Part shown: piece after piece, positions 39,276 through 49,977 of the stretch
Layout of the letters: each line of letters opens with the position of its first letter
Numbering within the stretch: position 1 is the first letter of the stretch
From: Variovorax sp. 770b2
Lineage (GTDB): Bacteria > Pseudomonadota > Gammaproteobacteria > Burkholderiales > Burkholderiaceae_C
Direction: 5' to 3'
DNA length: 64,000 bases
Assembly: GCF_900115685.1 (NCBI RefSeq)
Contig: NZ_FOXJ01000001.1
Location: 1,087,796-1,151,795 of the forward strand
Notes under the pieces: model-generated
What the model was told of the DNA's origin: nothing
Databases searched by the model: none
The model's input: only the letters and a program-made list of their open reading frames with translations
Translations under genes and position numbers: made by a program

Positions 39276-41606
39276 TTGACCACTGAACCCAATCCCACCC
39301 GCTTTGGCAGCGGCCAGGCGGTGCGCCGCCTCGAGGACGAAAGCCTGCTGGCAGGCGCCGGACGCTACACGGACGACGTCACGCTCCCCGACCAGGCGCA
39401 TCTCGTCTTTCTTCGCTCTCCCTATCCGCACGCGCGCATCGTTTCCATCGACACGAGCACGGCCGCCGCCATGCCCGGCGTGCTGCGCGTGGTCACCGGC
39501 GCCGAGATGGCAGCCGCAGGGGTCAAGCCGATGCCGGGTGCCGCCGGGTTCAAGCGCGCGGACGGCAGCGACAGCGCCAGCCCGCCGCGCTACGCCATGG
39601 CGAACGAACGCACGCGCTTCGTGGGCGAGGCGGTGGCTGCCGTGATTGCCGAGACGGTCCAGCAGGCGCGCGATGCCGCCGAGGCCGTGATGGTCGACTA
39701 CGAAGACCTGCCGATGGTGGTCGATCTCGCCAGCGCCACCGCCGAAGGCGCGCCGCAGCTGTGCGAAGAGGCCTCCGGCAACATCGCCGCCGAAATGCGC
39801 CACGGCAGCAGCGAGGCCGCGACCGCCGCCTTCGCCAAGGCGAGCCACGTGGTGGCGCTCGACGTGATCAACCAGCGCGTGGTCGCGCTCACCATCGAGC
39901 CGCGCTCGGTGCTCGCCGCGCACGATGCCAAGACCGATCGCCTCACGATCCGCATGAGCACGCAAATGCCTTCGGGCGTGCGCGATTCCGTGTGCGCCGC
40001 CATCGGTCTTGCCAAGGAAAAGGTGCGCGTGGTGGTGGGCGATGTGGGCGGCGGTTTCGGCATGAAGACCGGCGCCTATCCCGAAGACATCGCGGTGGCG
40101 TTCGCCGCGCTGCAGGTCCAGCGCCCCGTGAAGTGGGTGGCCGACCGCAGCGAAGAATTCCTCTCCAGCGCGCACGGCCGCGACATCGAGGCACGGGCCG
40201 AACTCGCGCTCGATGCCGAGGGAAAGATCCTCGCGCTGCGCATCAAGACACTGGCCAACGTGGGCGCCTACGCCACCGGTACCGGCGTCGCGATCCAGCT
40301 GCTCATCGGCCCCTGGGTGCAGACCAGCGTCTACGACATCCAGACCATCGACTTCCATTTCAAGGCGGTGCTCACCAACACCGCGCCCACCGGCGCCTAC
40401 CGCGGCGCGGGCCGGCCCGAAGCCATCTTCACCATCGAACGGTTGATGGACGAGGCCGCGCGCCAGACCGGCATCGACCGCATCATCCTGCGCCGGATGA
40501 ACTTCATCCAGCCCGACCAGATGCCCTACAAGAACCCGATGGCGCAGGTCTACGACACCGGCAATTTCGAGTCGGTGATGGACCAGGCGCTCGCGCTGGC
40601 CGACTGGCAGGGCTTCGAGGCCCGCGCCGCGGAGTCCGCGAAGAACGGCAAGCACCGGGGCCTTGGTATCGCCACCTTCCTCGAATGGACCGGCGGCAAC
40701 GTGTTCGAAGAGCGCGTCACGGTGTCGGTGCAGGCCGACGGCGTGATCGAGGTGTTCTCCGCCGTCAACGCCATGGGGCAGGGCATCGCCACCTCGCTCG
40801 CGCAGCTGGCGGTCGATGCCTTCGGCGTGCCCATCGAGAAGGTGCGTGTGGTGCTGGGCGACACCGACCGCGGCGACGGCTTCGGCAGCGCAGGTTCCCG
40901 CTCCCTCTTCACCGGCGGCTCGGCCGTGCGCATCGGCGCGGAGCGCACCATCGACAAGGCGCGCGAACTCGCGGCGCAGGAGTTCGAGGCGGCCATCGAC
41001 GACATCATCTACAGCCGCGGCAGCTTCTCGGTGGCCGGCACCGACCTGGAACTCGACCTGTTCACGCTCGCGGGCAAGCAGCCCGAGCGCGAGATCTTCG
41101 TGGACTCCACCAGCACCGTGGCCGGCCCGACCTGGCCCAACGGCTGCCACATCTGCGAGATCGAGCTCGATCCGCCGACCGGCGAAATCAGCGTGGTGGC
41201 CTACAGCTCGGTCAACGACGTGGGCCGCGTGATCAACCCGATGATCGTGCGCGGCCAGCTCGAAGGCGGTGCGGTGCAGGGCATCGGCCAGGCGCTGTAC
41301 GAGCAGGTGGTGTACGACCACGAAACCGGCCAGCCCGTGACCGGCAGCCTGATGGACTACGCCGCGCCGCGCGCCGACATCGTGGACACCATGTTCCACA
41401 TGGAGATGGACGAATCGACGCCCTGCACGAACAACCCGCTGGGCGTGAAGGGCGTGGGCGAGCTGGGCACCATCGGCGCCACGCCGGCCATCGTGAACGC
41501 GGTGGCCGATGCCTTCGCGCGCAACGGGCTCGCCGCGACCGCGCCGCGCCTGCATATGCCGCTGAGCCCGTCGCGGGTATGGGCGGCGATGCACACTGTG
41601 GACTGA
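39276..41606 (+). CDS. xanthine dehydrogenase family molybdopterin-binding subunit (CoxL-like, form II type)
   Basis: A 776-residue molybdenum hydroxylase large subunit. It shows RFGSGQAVRRLEDESLLAGAGRYTDDV at the start, the cofactor motif GGGFGMKTGAYPED, AYRGAGRPEAIF in the active-site region and GVKGVGELGTIGATPAIVNAV near the C-terminus. AYRGAGR rather than AYRCSFR separates it from true aerobic CO dehydrogenases, so it probably hydroxylates an organic substrate. The TTG at 39276 is chosen because AGAGGA lies 7 bp upstream. No small (2Fe-2S) or medium (FAD) subunit gene adjoins it. An AraC gene follows. Confidence 0.87.
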   Translation: MTTEPNPTRFGSGQAVRRLEDESLLAGAGRYTDDVTLPDQAHLVFLRSPYPHARIVSIDTSTAAAMPGVLRVVTGAEMAAAGVKPMPGAAGFKRADGSDSASPPRYAMANERTRFVGEAVAAVIAETVQQARDAAEAVMVDYEDLPMVVDLASATAEGAPQLCEEASGNIAAEMRHGSSEAATAAFAKASHVVALDVINQRVVALTIEPRSVLAAHDAKTDRLTIRMSTQMPSGVRDSVCAAIGLAKEKVRVVVGDVGGGFGMKTGAYPEDIAVAFAALQVQRPVKWVADRSEEFLSSAHGRDIEARAELALDAEGKILALRIKTLANVGAYATGTGVAIQLLIGPWVQTSVYDIQTIDFHFKAVLTNTAPTGAYRGAGRPEAIFTIERLMDEAARQTGIDRIILRRMNFIQPDQMPYKNPMAQVYDTGNFESVMDQALALADWQGFEARAAESAKNGKHRGLGIATFLEWTGGNVFEERVTVSVQADGVIEVFSAVNAMGQGIATSLAQLAVDAFGVPIEKVRVVLGDTDRGDGFGSAGSRSLFTGGSAVRIGAERTIDKARELAAQEFEAAIDDIIYSRGSFSVAGTDLELDLFTLAGKQPEREIFVDSTSTVAGPTWPNGCHICEIELDPPTGEISVVAYSSVNDVGRVINPMIVRGQLEGGAVQGIGQALYEQVVYDHETGQPVTGSLMDYAAPRADIVDTMFHMEMDESTPCTNNPLGVKGVGELGTIGATPAIVNAVADAFARNGLAATAPRLHMPLSPSRVWAAMHTVD

Positions 41607-41645
41607 GCGCCTTTCACGACGGGGTGTTCGAAGGGTACAGGCACC

Positions 41646-42557
41646 ATGCGCATCACCACCGAACTGCAGACCGACCCGATCCGCGTGTCCAGCTACCGCT
41701 GCGACGCGGGGCCGGGCGCGCCGTCGTTCACCGAGATGCACGAGGACTACTCGGTCTCGTATGTGCGCAAGGGCAGCTTCGGCTACCGCACGCGCGGCAA
41801 TGCCTACGAGTTGGTGGCCGGCTCGGTGCTGGTGGGCTGCCCGGGCGACGAATACGTCTGCACCCATGACCACCACATCTGCGGCGACGAGTGCCTGGCA
41901 TTCCACCTCTCGCCCGGCTTCGTCGACCTGGTCGGCGGCGACAGGCAGACCTGGCGCACCGCGGGGCTTCCGCCATTGCCCGAACTCATGGTGCTCGGCG
42001 AGCTCGCGCAGGTCGCCGCCGAGGGCGAGAGCGACGTCGGCCTGGACGAGCTGGGCATGTGGTTCGCGAGCCGTTTCGTCGAAGTGGTGGGCGGCCGCGG
42101 CAAGCCGTCGCCGCAGTCCGCCGCCCCGCGCGACAGGCGCCGCGCCGTCGATGCCGCGATGTGGATCGACGCCAACTCGCACGACGACATCGGGCTCGAA
42201 GGTGCAGCCTTCGAAGCGGGCCTCAGTTCCTTCCATTTCCTGCGCCTGTTCTCGCAGGTGCTCGGCGTGACGCCGCACCAGTACCTGGTCCGCTCGCGCC
42301 TGCGCCACGCGGCGCGCCTGCTGGCGGACGACGACCGGCCCGTCACCGAGGTGGCCCTGGACGTGGGCTTTGCCGATCTCAGCAACTTCACTCGCACCTT
42401 CCATCGCGCGGCCGGCGTCTCGCCGCGCGGCTTCCGCCAGGCCGCCAGGGGCGATCGCAAGATTCTCCAAGTCCGCATGGCCGCCCTGCTCAATGATGAC
42501 CGCCTGGTTCATTCATCAAGCAGGAAGTCATCGCCATGTACGACCACATCGGATTGA
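41646..42557 (+). CDS. AraC family transcriptional regulator
   Basis: A 303-residue regulator with an N-terminal cupin-like sensor ([37 protein letters not shown]) and a C-terminal double helix-turn-helix (about 175-275). The latter contains [38 protein letters not shown] and [28 protein letters not shown]. It lies 39 bp after the CoxL-like gene, and its 3' end overlaps the VOC gene by 22 bp. It is the likely activator of this small cluster. The ligand is unknown. Confidence 0.88.
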   Translation: MRITTELQTDPIRVSSYRCDAGPGAPSFTEMHEDYSVSYVRKGSFGYRTRGNAYELVAGSVLVGCPGDEYVCTHDHHICGDECLAFHLSPGFVDLVGGDRQTWRTAGLPPLPELMVLGELAQVAAEGESDVGLDELGMWFASRFVEVVGGRGKPSPQSAAPRDRRRAVDAAMWIDANSHDDIGLEGAAFEAGLSSFHFLRLFSQVLGVTPHQYLVRSRLRHAARLLADDDRPVTEVALDVGFADLSNFTRTFHRAAGVSPRGFRQAARGDRKILQVRMAALLNDDRLVHSSSRKSSPCTTTSD

Positions 42558-42895
42558 AAGTCAAAGACCTCGCCGCGAGCCGGCGCTTCTACGAAGCGGC
42601 ACTCGCACCGCTCGGCCATGTGCTGGGCAGCCACGACGACAGCTATGCCGGCATCGGCCCGGCCGACGCGCCGGCCCTGTGGCTCTATGCGGCCAAAGGC
42701 GCGAAGGGACCGGGCACCCACCTCGCGTTCCGCGCACCCGATCACCAGGCCGTCGCGGCCTTCCACAAGGCGGGCCTGAAGGCCGGCGGCACCGACAACG
42801 GCGGCGCCGGTCCGCGCGCCGACTACAGCCCGACCTACTTTGCGGCCTTCCTGATCGACCCCGACGGCAACAACGTCGAGGCGGTCTGCCCCTGA
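42536..42895 (+). CDS. VOC (glyoxalase/bleomycin-resistance) family protein
   Basis: A 119-residue vicinal-oxygen-chelate fold protein. Typical parts are [53 protein letters not shown] and the end [15 protein letters not shown], with possible metal ligands His4, His61 and Glu near 115. Family members include dioxygenases, isomerases and binding proteins; which one applies is not visible. The ATG at 42536 follows AGGAAGTCATCGCC and lies inside the end of the AraC gene. An SRPBCC gene follows after 16 bp. Confidence 0.83.
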   Translation: MYDHIGLKVKDLAASRRFYEAALAPLGHVLGSHDDSYAGIGPADAPALWLYAAKGAKGPGTHLAFRAPDHQAVAAFHKAGLKAGGTDNGGAGPRADYSPTYFAAFLIDPDGNNVEAVCP

Positions 42896-42911
42896 GGTAC
42901 GGAGACACACC

Positions 42912-43312
42912 ATGGCAACCATCTACAAGGAATTCACCGTCGAGGCCGATGCGGCGCAGGTGTGGGAGGCGCTGCGCGACTTCGGCGCCGTGCACACGCG
43001 CCTCGCGCCCGGCTTCCTCACGGACTGCAAGCTGGACGGGCAGGGCGCCCGCATCGTGAGCTTTGCCAACGGACTCGTCGCGCGCGAACTGCTGATGGGC
43101 ATCGACGAGGCGAACCGCCGCCTCGCCTACACCATCACCGATGGCAAGGCGAGCCACCATCACGCTTCCGCGCAGGTGTTCGCCGACGGCGAAGGGCGCT
43201 CCCGCTTCGTGTGGATCACCGACGTGCTGCCCGACGAATTCGCCGCCTACGTCGAGCCGATGATGGAGAAGGGGGGCGAGGCGATGAAAAAGACGCTGGA
43301 GAAACAACGCGA

Positions 43313-43316
<4 letters not shown>
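42912..43316 (+). CDS. SRPBCC (polyketide cyclase/START-like) family protein
   Basis: A 134-residue helix-grip fold protein: MATIYKEFTVEADAAQVWEALRDFGAVHTRLAPGF followed by VARELLMGIDEANRRLAYTITDG and a C-terminal amphipathic helix (VEPMMEKGGEAMKKTLEKQ). Such proteins bind hydrophobic ligands in a deep cavity; some are cyclases or hydratases. GGTACGGAGA lies about 11 bp upstream of the ATG. Its stop overlaps the start of the next NTF2-fold gene by 4 bp, so VOC, SRPBCC and NTF2 proteins are co-expressed. Confidence 0.8.
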
Positions 43317-45012
<1,696 letters not shown>

Positions 45013-45036
45013 GCAACACTTCCATCTGTACCCCGA

Positions 45037-45807
45037 ATGACCATCGCCAAGGCCGATTTCATCGAAGGCATCGCCAAGGGAATGGCGGTGCTCGAAAGCT
45101 TCGACACCGAGCGCCAGCGCCTCAATGCCACGCTGGCCGCCGAGCGCGCCGGCCTCACGCGCGCCGCCGCCCGCCGCCACCTGCTCACGCTGGCCCACCT
45201 TGGCTACCTGGAGACCGACGGCAGCTATTTCTGGATGGCGCCCAAGGTGCTGCGCTTCTCGGGGAGCTACCTCGCCTCGTCGCGCCTGCCGCGCGCGCTG
45301 CAGCCCACGCTGAACCGGCTCGCGGCGCAGACCGGCGAATCGTTCTCCGCGGTGGTGCTCGATGGCGAAGAAGTGGTCATCGTCGCGCGCAGCGGCAGCT
45401 ACGGCACGCCGACGCGCGTGCTGGCCTACGGCCTGCATCTCGGGGCGCGGCTGCCGGCGCATGCGACCTCCACCGGGCGCGTGCTGCTGGCGGCCATGGC
45501 CTCCACCCAGCTCACGCAGTGGCTCAAGGGCCGGCACCTGGCACGGCTGACACCGCACACCGTCACGCAGGCGCGCGGCCTTCGCCAACTCATTGCCCGC
45601 ACGCGCAAGGACGACTATTGTTTCGCCAGCGAGGAGCACGAGCTCGGCGTGCAGGCGCTCGCGGTGCCGCTGCGCGACATGCAGGGCCACACGGTGGCCG
45701 CGCTCAACATGGTGCTGTCGGGCACGCGCTACCAGGAAGAAGCCTTGCAGCGCGAGATGCTGCCGCTGCTGTTCGAGGCCGCGCGCGAGGTCCGGTCGCT
45801 GCTCTGA
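45037..45807 (+). CDS. IclR family regulator, probable activator of pobA (PobR/PcaR-like)
   Basis: A 256-residue IclR regulator of the PobR/PcaR/PcaU subgroup. The helix-turn-helix spans about residues 10-65 (KGMAVLESFDTERQRLNATLAAERAGLTRAAARRHLLTLAHLGYL). The ligand domain has SFSAVVLDGEEVVIVARSGSYG and the typical end VQALAVPLRDMQGHTVAALNMVLSGTRY. Its opening DFIEGIAKGMAVLESF is characteristic of aromatic-acid IclR activators. Divergence from pobA implies that it responds to 4-hydroxybenzoate. I have not assigned pobR because the subgroup also contains PcaR. Confidence 0.88.
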   Translation: MTIAKADFIEGIAKGMAVLESFDTERQRLNATLAAERAGLTRAAARRHLLTLAHLGYLETDGSYFWMAPKVLRFSGSYLASSRLPRALQPTLNRLAAQTGESFSAVVLDGEEVVIVARSGSYGTPTRVLAYGLHLGARLPAHATSTGRVLLAAMASTQLTQWLKGRHLARLTPHTVTQARGLRQLIARTRKDDYCFASEEHELGVQALAVPLRDMQGHTVAALNMVLSGTRYQEEALQREMLPLLFEAAREVRSLL

Positions 45808-45857
45808 ACTGAACTTCGCCGCAGCCACTGCCTCGAAATCTCGAAACGGAAACAACC

Positions 45858-46517
45858 ATGCGACTCCTCCTTCTCGAAGACGACGTGATGATCGGCGAGG
45901 CCGTGCTCGACCTGCTGCGCGCCGAGCAATACGCGGTGGACTGGGTGAAAGACGGCGAGGCGGCCGAGTCCGCCTTGCGCACCCAGCAATACGACCTGGT
46001 GCTGCTCGACCTGGGCGTGCCGCGCCGCGACGGCCTGGAGGTGCTGCGCAGCCTGCGCGCCCGCAAGCAGCGCATGCCGGTGCTGATCGCCACCGCGCGC
46101 GATTCGGTGCAGCAGCGCATCGAAGGCCTGGATGCCGGCGCCGACGACTACGTGCTCAAGCCCTACGACCTGGACGAGCTGCTGGCCCGCATCCGCGCTT
46201 TGCTGCGCCGCGCTGCGGGGCGCGCCGAGCCGGTGTACGAGCACATGGGCGTGAGCATCAACCCCGCCACGCGCGAGGTCACGGTGGCGGGCCAGCCGGT
46301 GGTGCTGTCGGCGCGCGAATGGGCGGTGCTCGAGCCGCTGCTGGCGCGTCCGGGCATGGTGCTCTCGCGCGCCCAGCTCGAGGAAAAGCTCTACAGCTGG
46401 AAAGATGAGATCAGCAGCAACGCGGTCGAGGTGTACGTGCACGGCCTGCGCAAGAAGCTGGGCGCCGAGTTCATCCGCAACGTCCGCGGCGTCGGCTACA
46501 TGGTGCCGAAACTATGA
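45858..46517 (+). CDS. OmpR-family response regulator (QseB/TctD-like)
   Basis: A 219-residue response regulator. The receiver domain (1-115) has the acidic pair EDD at 7-9, phospho-acceptor Asp51 (LLDLGVP), Thr79 and Lys101 (VLKPYD). The winged-helix domain (125-219) ends VEVYVHGLRKKLGAEFIRNVRGVGYM. Its partner kinase gene begins 109 bp downstream, separated by a dispersed repeat. By position the pair may control the DegP-type protease gene behind it, which would fit an envelope-stress or substrate-sensing role; this is inference. Confidence 0.92.
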   Translation: MRLLLLEDDVMIGEAVLDLLRAEQYAVDWVKDGEAAESALRTQQYDLVLLDLGVPRRDGLEVLRSLRARKQRMPVLIATARDSVQQRIEGLDAGADDYVLKPYDLDELLARIRALLRRAAGRAEPVYEHMGVSINPATREVTVAGQPVVLSAREWAVLEPLLARPGMVLSRAQLEEKLYSWKDEISSNAVEVYVHGLRKKLGAEFIRNVRGVGYMVPKL

Positions 46518-46601
46518 CTCGCCCCCAGGCTTCGCGCACGTCGTGTCGCTTCGCCCACCCCCTGCCGGGGGCGACGCCTGCGGCCCGGCAAAGCCGGTTC
46601 C
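46518..46601 (+). repeat. dispersed 84-bp intergenic repeat, copy 2
   Basis: This is an 84-bp block starting CTCGCCCCCAGGCT, containing the hairpin CCCCCTGCCGGGGG and ending AAGCCGGTTCC. It is equal in length to copy 1 at 23064-23147 and differs from it at about nine positions by eye. It begins directly after the response-regulator stop and separates that gene from its kinase partner. Confidence 0.75.
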
Positions 46602-46626
46602 GTGTCGTCCCACGGAGGGAGTGCGC

Positions 46627-47964
46627 ATGAGCAGGACCATGGGCTCGTTGACCGGATCGCTGCGCGCGCGCCTCTTGTGGTTCCTGCTCGCGGCCATCGT
46701 GCTGGCCGCGGGCGCGCAGGCGCTGGTGGCCTACCGCACGGTGCTGCACGAGGCCGACGACATCTTCGATTACCACATGCAGCAGATGGCGATGTCGCTG
46801 CGCTCGGGCCTGCCGCCCAGCGCGGCCGTCGGCGGCATCGGCGGCGGCGAGCAGAACTTCGACTTCGTGGTGCAGGTGTGGACCGCCGACGGCGTGCGCG
46901 TCTTCGAGTCCGCCGACCAGGCGGCGCTGCCGCAGTTGGCGGTGCTGGGCTTTGCCGACGTGCGCGCGCGCGGCACCACCTACCGCGTGTTCTCGATGCA
47001 GACGCGCGGCCTCGTGATCCAGGTGGCGCAGGACATGGCGGCGCGGCGCAGCATGGCCGGCACGCTGGCGCTGCGCACCATCGCGCCGGTGGCGCTGATG
47101 GCGCCGCTCCTGATGCTGGTCGTGTGGTGGGTCGTGAGCCGGTCGCTCGCGCCGGTGGCCCGCGTGAGGAAGCAGGTGGCGTCGCGGCAGGCCGACGACC
47201 TGTCGCCGGTGAGCGAGGAAGGCCTGCCCGAGGAGGTGCGCCCGCTGGTGCAGGAACTCAACCTGCTGTTCGGCCGCGTGCGCCATGCCTTCGATGCGCA
47301 GAAGCACTTCGTCGCCGATGCCGCGCACGAGTTGCGTTCGCCGCTCGCAGCCTTGAAGCTGCAGGTGCAGGGCCTGCAGCGCGCGCCCGACGATGCGACG
47401 CGCGACCTGGCGGTGAGCCGGCTGGTCGCGGGCATCGACCGCTCGACACGGCTGGTCGAGCAGATGCTCGCGCTGGCCCGGCACGAGGCCAGCATGGCGG
47501 CCGGCGCGAAGCCCGAGCCGGTCGATCTGGCCGAGGTCGCGCGCCTGGCCATCTCGGACGCCGTGGCCGCCGCGCAGGCGCGGCGCATCGACATCGGCGT
47601 CGCGCATGCCGACGACGCGGTGGTCGAAGGCCAGCCCGAGGCGCTGCGCATGTTGCTGCGCAACCTGCTGGACAACGCGGTCAAGTACACGCCCGAGGAA
47701 GGGCGCGTGGACATCGGCATCGCCAAGCTCGGCGATGCGGTCGAACTCAGCGTGGACGACAGCGGCCCCGGCCTGCCCGAGGTGGAGCGCGAGCGCGTGC
47801 TCGATCGCTTCTACCGCTCGGGCGAACCGCAGGCGCCGGGCAGCGGCCTGGGGCTGGCCATCGTCAAGTCGATTGCCGATCTGCACGGTGCCACAGTGGC
47901 GCTCGATGCATCGCCGAGTCTCGGCGGGCTGCGGGCAACGGTGCGTTTTCCCGTGCCGGCCTGA
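46627..47964 (+). CDS. sensor histidine kinase
   Basis: A 445-residue membrane kinase. Membrane helices are at about 15-36 and 152-171, enclosing a periplasmic sensor of about 115 residues. A HAMP-like linker follows (SRSLAPVARVRKQVASR). The dimerisation domain has phospho-acceptor His234 (HFVADAAHELRSPL), and the ATPase domain has NLLDNAVKYTPEEG, DSGPGLP and GSGLGLAIVKSI. The ATG at 46627 follows GGAGGGAGTGCGC. It pairs with the OmpR-type regulator upstream. Its signal is unknown. Confidence 0.92.
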   Translation: MSRTMGSLTGSLRARLLWFLLAAIVLAAGAQALVAYRTVLHEADDIFDYHMQQMAMSLRSGLPPSAAVGGIGGGEQNFDFVVQVWTADGVRVFESADQAALPQLAVLGFADVRARGTTYRVFSMQTRGLVIQVAQDMAARRSMAGTLALRTIAPVALMAPLLMLVVWWVVSRSLAPVARVRKQVASRQADDLSPVSEEGLPEEVRPLVQELNLLFGRVRHAFDAQKHFVADAAHELRSPLAALKLQVQGLQRAPDDATRDLAVSRLVAGIDRSTRLVEQMLALARHEASMAAGAKPEPVDLAEVARLAISDAVAAAQARRIDIGVAHADDAVVEGQPEALRMLLRNLLDNAVKYTPEEGRVDIGIAKLGDAVELSVDDSGPGLPEVERERVLDRFYRSGEPQAPGSGLGLAIVKSIADLHGATVALDASPSLGGLRATVRFPVPA

Positions 47965-47979
47965 GCGCCGCAGGGCGGC

Positions 47980-47999
47980 AGCGCCGTTTAAGCGGCGCT
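47980..47999 (+). terminator. hairpin after the histidine kinase gene
   Basis: AGCGCCG-TTTAAG-CGGCGCT is a 7-bp stem, 16 bp after the kinase stop, followed only by TAAGTC. It may weakly terminate the two-component operon before the protease gene. Confidence 0.4.
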
Positions 48000-48017
48000 T
48001 AAGTCAGCGCAACGACA

Positions 48018-48058
48018 TTCCTTTCATCGTGTTTTGCGTCATACGCAATTGAAAGGAA
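48018..48058 (+). promoter_or_regulatory. hairpin sequestering the Shine-Dalgarno of the DegP-type gene
   Basis: TTCCTTTCA (48018-48026) is exactly complementary to TGAAAGGAA (48050-48058), which contains the Shine-Dalgarno AAGGA. Inside, TTGCGT-CAT-ACGCAA adds a 6-bp stem. The protease ATG follows at 48066. If transcribed as one RNA, the ribosome-binding site would be paired until melted. Confidence 0.55.
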
Positions 48059-48065
48059 CCGAGCC

Positions 48066-49547
48066 ATGAACACCCGCCTGACTTCCCCCCGCGCCCTGGT
48101 GATTGCACTGGCAAGCGCCGGCGTCATCGGCGCCGTTGGTGCCGGCGCCTACACCAGCGCCGTGAGCGCGCCGACCAACGCCACCCCCATCGCCGCAGCC
48201 CCCGCGATGGTCACGCTGCCCGATTTCTCCACCATCACCTCGCGCGACGGCCCCGCCGTGGTCAACATCAGCGTGACCGGCACCATGAAGGCCTCGGACG
48301 ACGAAGCCGCGGCCGAGATCCAGGGCATCGATCCGGACGATCCGATGTTCCAGTTCTTCCGCCGCTTCCAGGGCCAGATGGGCCCGCGCGGCCAGAAGCA
48401 GCAACAACGCGACGTTCCTGTGCGTGCGCAGGGCTCTGGCTTCATCGTCGACCCCAGCGGCATCATCATCACCAACGCCCACGTCGTGAAGGACGCGAAG
48501 GAAGTCACCGTCAAGCTGACCGACCGCCGCGAATACCGCGCCAAGGTGCTCGGCGCCGATGCCAAGACCGACATCGCCGTGCTGAAGATCGATGCGAAGA
48601 ACCTGCCCGTGCTCGCGCTGGGCAACACCAAGGACCTGAAGGTCGGCGAATGGGTGCTGGCCATCGGCTCGCCCTTCGGTTTCGAGAACACGGTGACGGC
48701 CGGCGTGGTGAGCGCCAAGGGCCGCTCGCTCCCCGACGACAGCTACGTGCCCTTCATTCAGACCGACGTCGCGGTGAACCCCGGCAACTCGGGTGGCCCG
48801 CTGCTCAATACGCGCGGCGAGGTGGTGGGCATCAACTCGCAGATCTACAGCCGCAGCGGCGGCTACCAGGGCGTGTCGTTCGCGATCCCGATCGACGTCG
48901 CCGTGCAGGTGAAGGACCAGATCGTCGCGACCGGCAAGGCCTCGCACGCGCGCCTGGGCGTCGCGGTGCAGGAAGTGAACCAGGCCTTCGCCGATTCGTT
49001 CAAGCTGGACAAGCCCGAAGGCGCGCTGGTCTCCAACATCGAGAAGGGCGGCCCCGGCGACAAGGCCGGCCTGAAGGCGGGCGACGTGATCCGCAAGGTC
49101 GACGGCCAGGCCATCGTCTCCTCGGGCGACCTGCCCGCGGTGATCGGCCAGCAGGCGCCGGGCAAGAAGGTCACGCTCGAAGTGTGGCGCCAGGGCGAAC
49201 GCCAGGAGCTGCAGGCCAGGCTCGGCGATGCCAGCGACAAGCCGGCCCAGGTCGCCAAGGCCGACACCGGCGCGGGCCAGGGCAAGCTGGGCCTGGCGCT
49301 GCGCCCCCTGCAGCCCCAGGAAAAGCGCGAGGCAGGCATCGACACCGGCCTCCTGATCGAAGACGCGGCAGGCCCCTCGGCGCTGGCCGGCGTGCAGGCG
49401 GGCGACGTGCTGCTGGCCATCAACGGCACCCCGGCCCAGAGCCTGGAGCAGGTGCGCGAGGTGGTGGCGAAGGCGACCAACAAGTCGGTGGCGCTCCTGA
49501 TCCAGCGCGGCGAAGACAAGATCTTCGTGCCCGTCCGCATCGGCTGA
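48066..49547 (+). CDS. DegP/DegQ (HtrA) family periplasmic serine protease
   Basis: A 493-residue trypsin-like protease and chaperone of the periplasm. Residues 1-33 are a signal or anchor segment. The triad is His139 (ITNAHVVKDA), Asp169 (KTDIAVLKI) and Ser242 (NPGNSGGPL). Two PDZ domains follow at about 285-375 (GALVSNIEKGGPGDKAGLKAGDVI) and 400-490 (GPSALAGVQAGDVLLAING). Length and the MucD/DegQ-type loop are usual for the family. It follows a two-component operon, and its 5' region contains a hairpin over the ribosome-binding site. I leave the symbol open between degP, degQ and mucD. Confidence 0.92.
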   Translation: MNTRLTSPRALVIALASAGVIGAVGAGAYTSAVSAPTNATPIAAAPAMVTLPDFSTITSRDGPAVVNISVTGTMKASDDEAAAEIQGIDPDDPMFQFFRRFQGQMGPRGQKQQQRDVPVRAQGSGFIVDPSGIIITNAHVVKDAKEVTVKLTDRREYRAKVLGADAKTDIAVLKIDAKNLPVLALGNTKDLKVGEWVLAIGSPFGFENTVTAGVVSAKGRSLPDDSYVPFIQTDVAVNPGNSGGPLLNTRGEVVGINSQIYSRSGGYQGVSFAIPIDVAVQVKDQIVATGKASHARLGVAVQEVNQAFADSFKLDKPEGALVSNIEKGGPGDKAGLKAGDVIRKVDGQAIVSSGDLPAVIGQQAPGKKVTLEVWRQGERQELQARLGDASDKPAQVAKADTGAGQGKLGLALRPLQPQEKREAGIDTGLLIEDAAGPSALAGVQAGDVLLAINGTPAQSLEQVREVVAKATNKSVALLIQRGEDKIFVPVRIG

Positions 49548-49564
49548 CCGCGGGGCGCAAGCGG

Positions 49565-49906
49565 ATGAAGCCGCCAGGCCAACTGCCCCTCGTCGTGGTC
49601 CAGGAGCGCGCGGCGGCCAGCGGCCTCTCCGCGCACATCCTGCCCACGTCGGCCACGATGATCGGCGTGTGCATGACCGTCATGTCGATCGGCCATCTCG
49701 GGCCGCACGATGGCGCGCGGCTTCTGATCGACCGGCTGCTCGCCCTGGGCGCGCTGGTCTTCCTGGCCAGCGCGCTGTTGTCTTTCATCTCCATGCGTTC
49801 GCGCCGCTCGGGTGCGCGGCTGGAAGCCTGGGGCGAGACGGTGTTCATCGTCGGTCTCGGGTTGCTGGCGCTGGGCGCGGTCGCGCTGGCGTTCGCGTTG
49901 CGCTGA
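49565..49906 (+). CDS. small membrane protein of unknown function
   Basis: A 113-residue protein with three predicted membrane helices (about 26-44, 55-74 and 92-112: SATMIGVCMTVMSIGHLG, LLALGALVFLASALLSFISM, GETVFIVGLGLLALGAVALAFAL). The start is 17 bp after the protease stop, so it is probably co-transcribed with it. I do not recognise a family with confidence. A role linked to envelope stress is suggested only by position. Confidence 0.65.
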   Translation: MKPPGQLPLVVVQERAAASGLSAHILPTSATMIGVCMTVMSIGHLGPHDGARLLIDRLLALGALVFLASALLSFISMRSRRSGARLEAWGETVFIVGLGLLALGAVALAFALR

Positions 49907-49977
49907 ATTCCTGGCGCCTGTCTACCGTCCGTGGGGCGTGTTCCGCGCCGCGGCACGAGATTTGGTTCGCCGGGGAT

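Noticed and set aside
38739..42512. A 1257-residue open frame on the minus strand across the CoxL-like and AraC genes
   Set aside because: It is an antisense shadow; the composition is His/Arg/Val-rich and it overlaps three well-supported genes.
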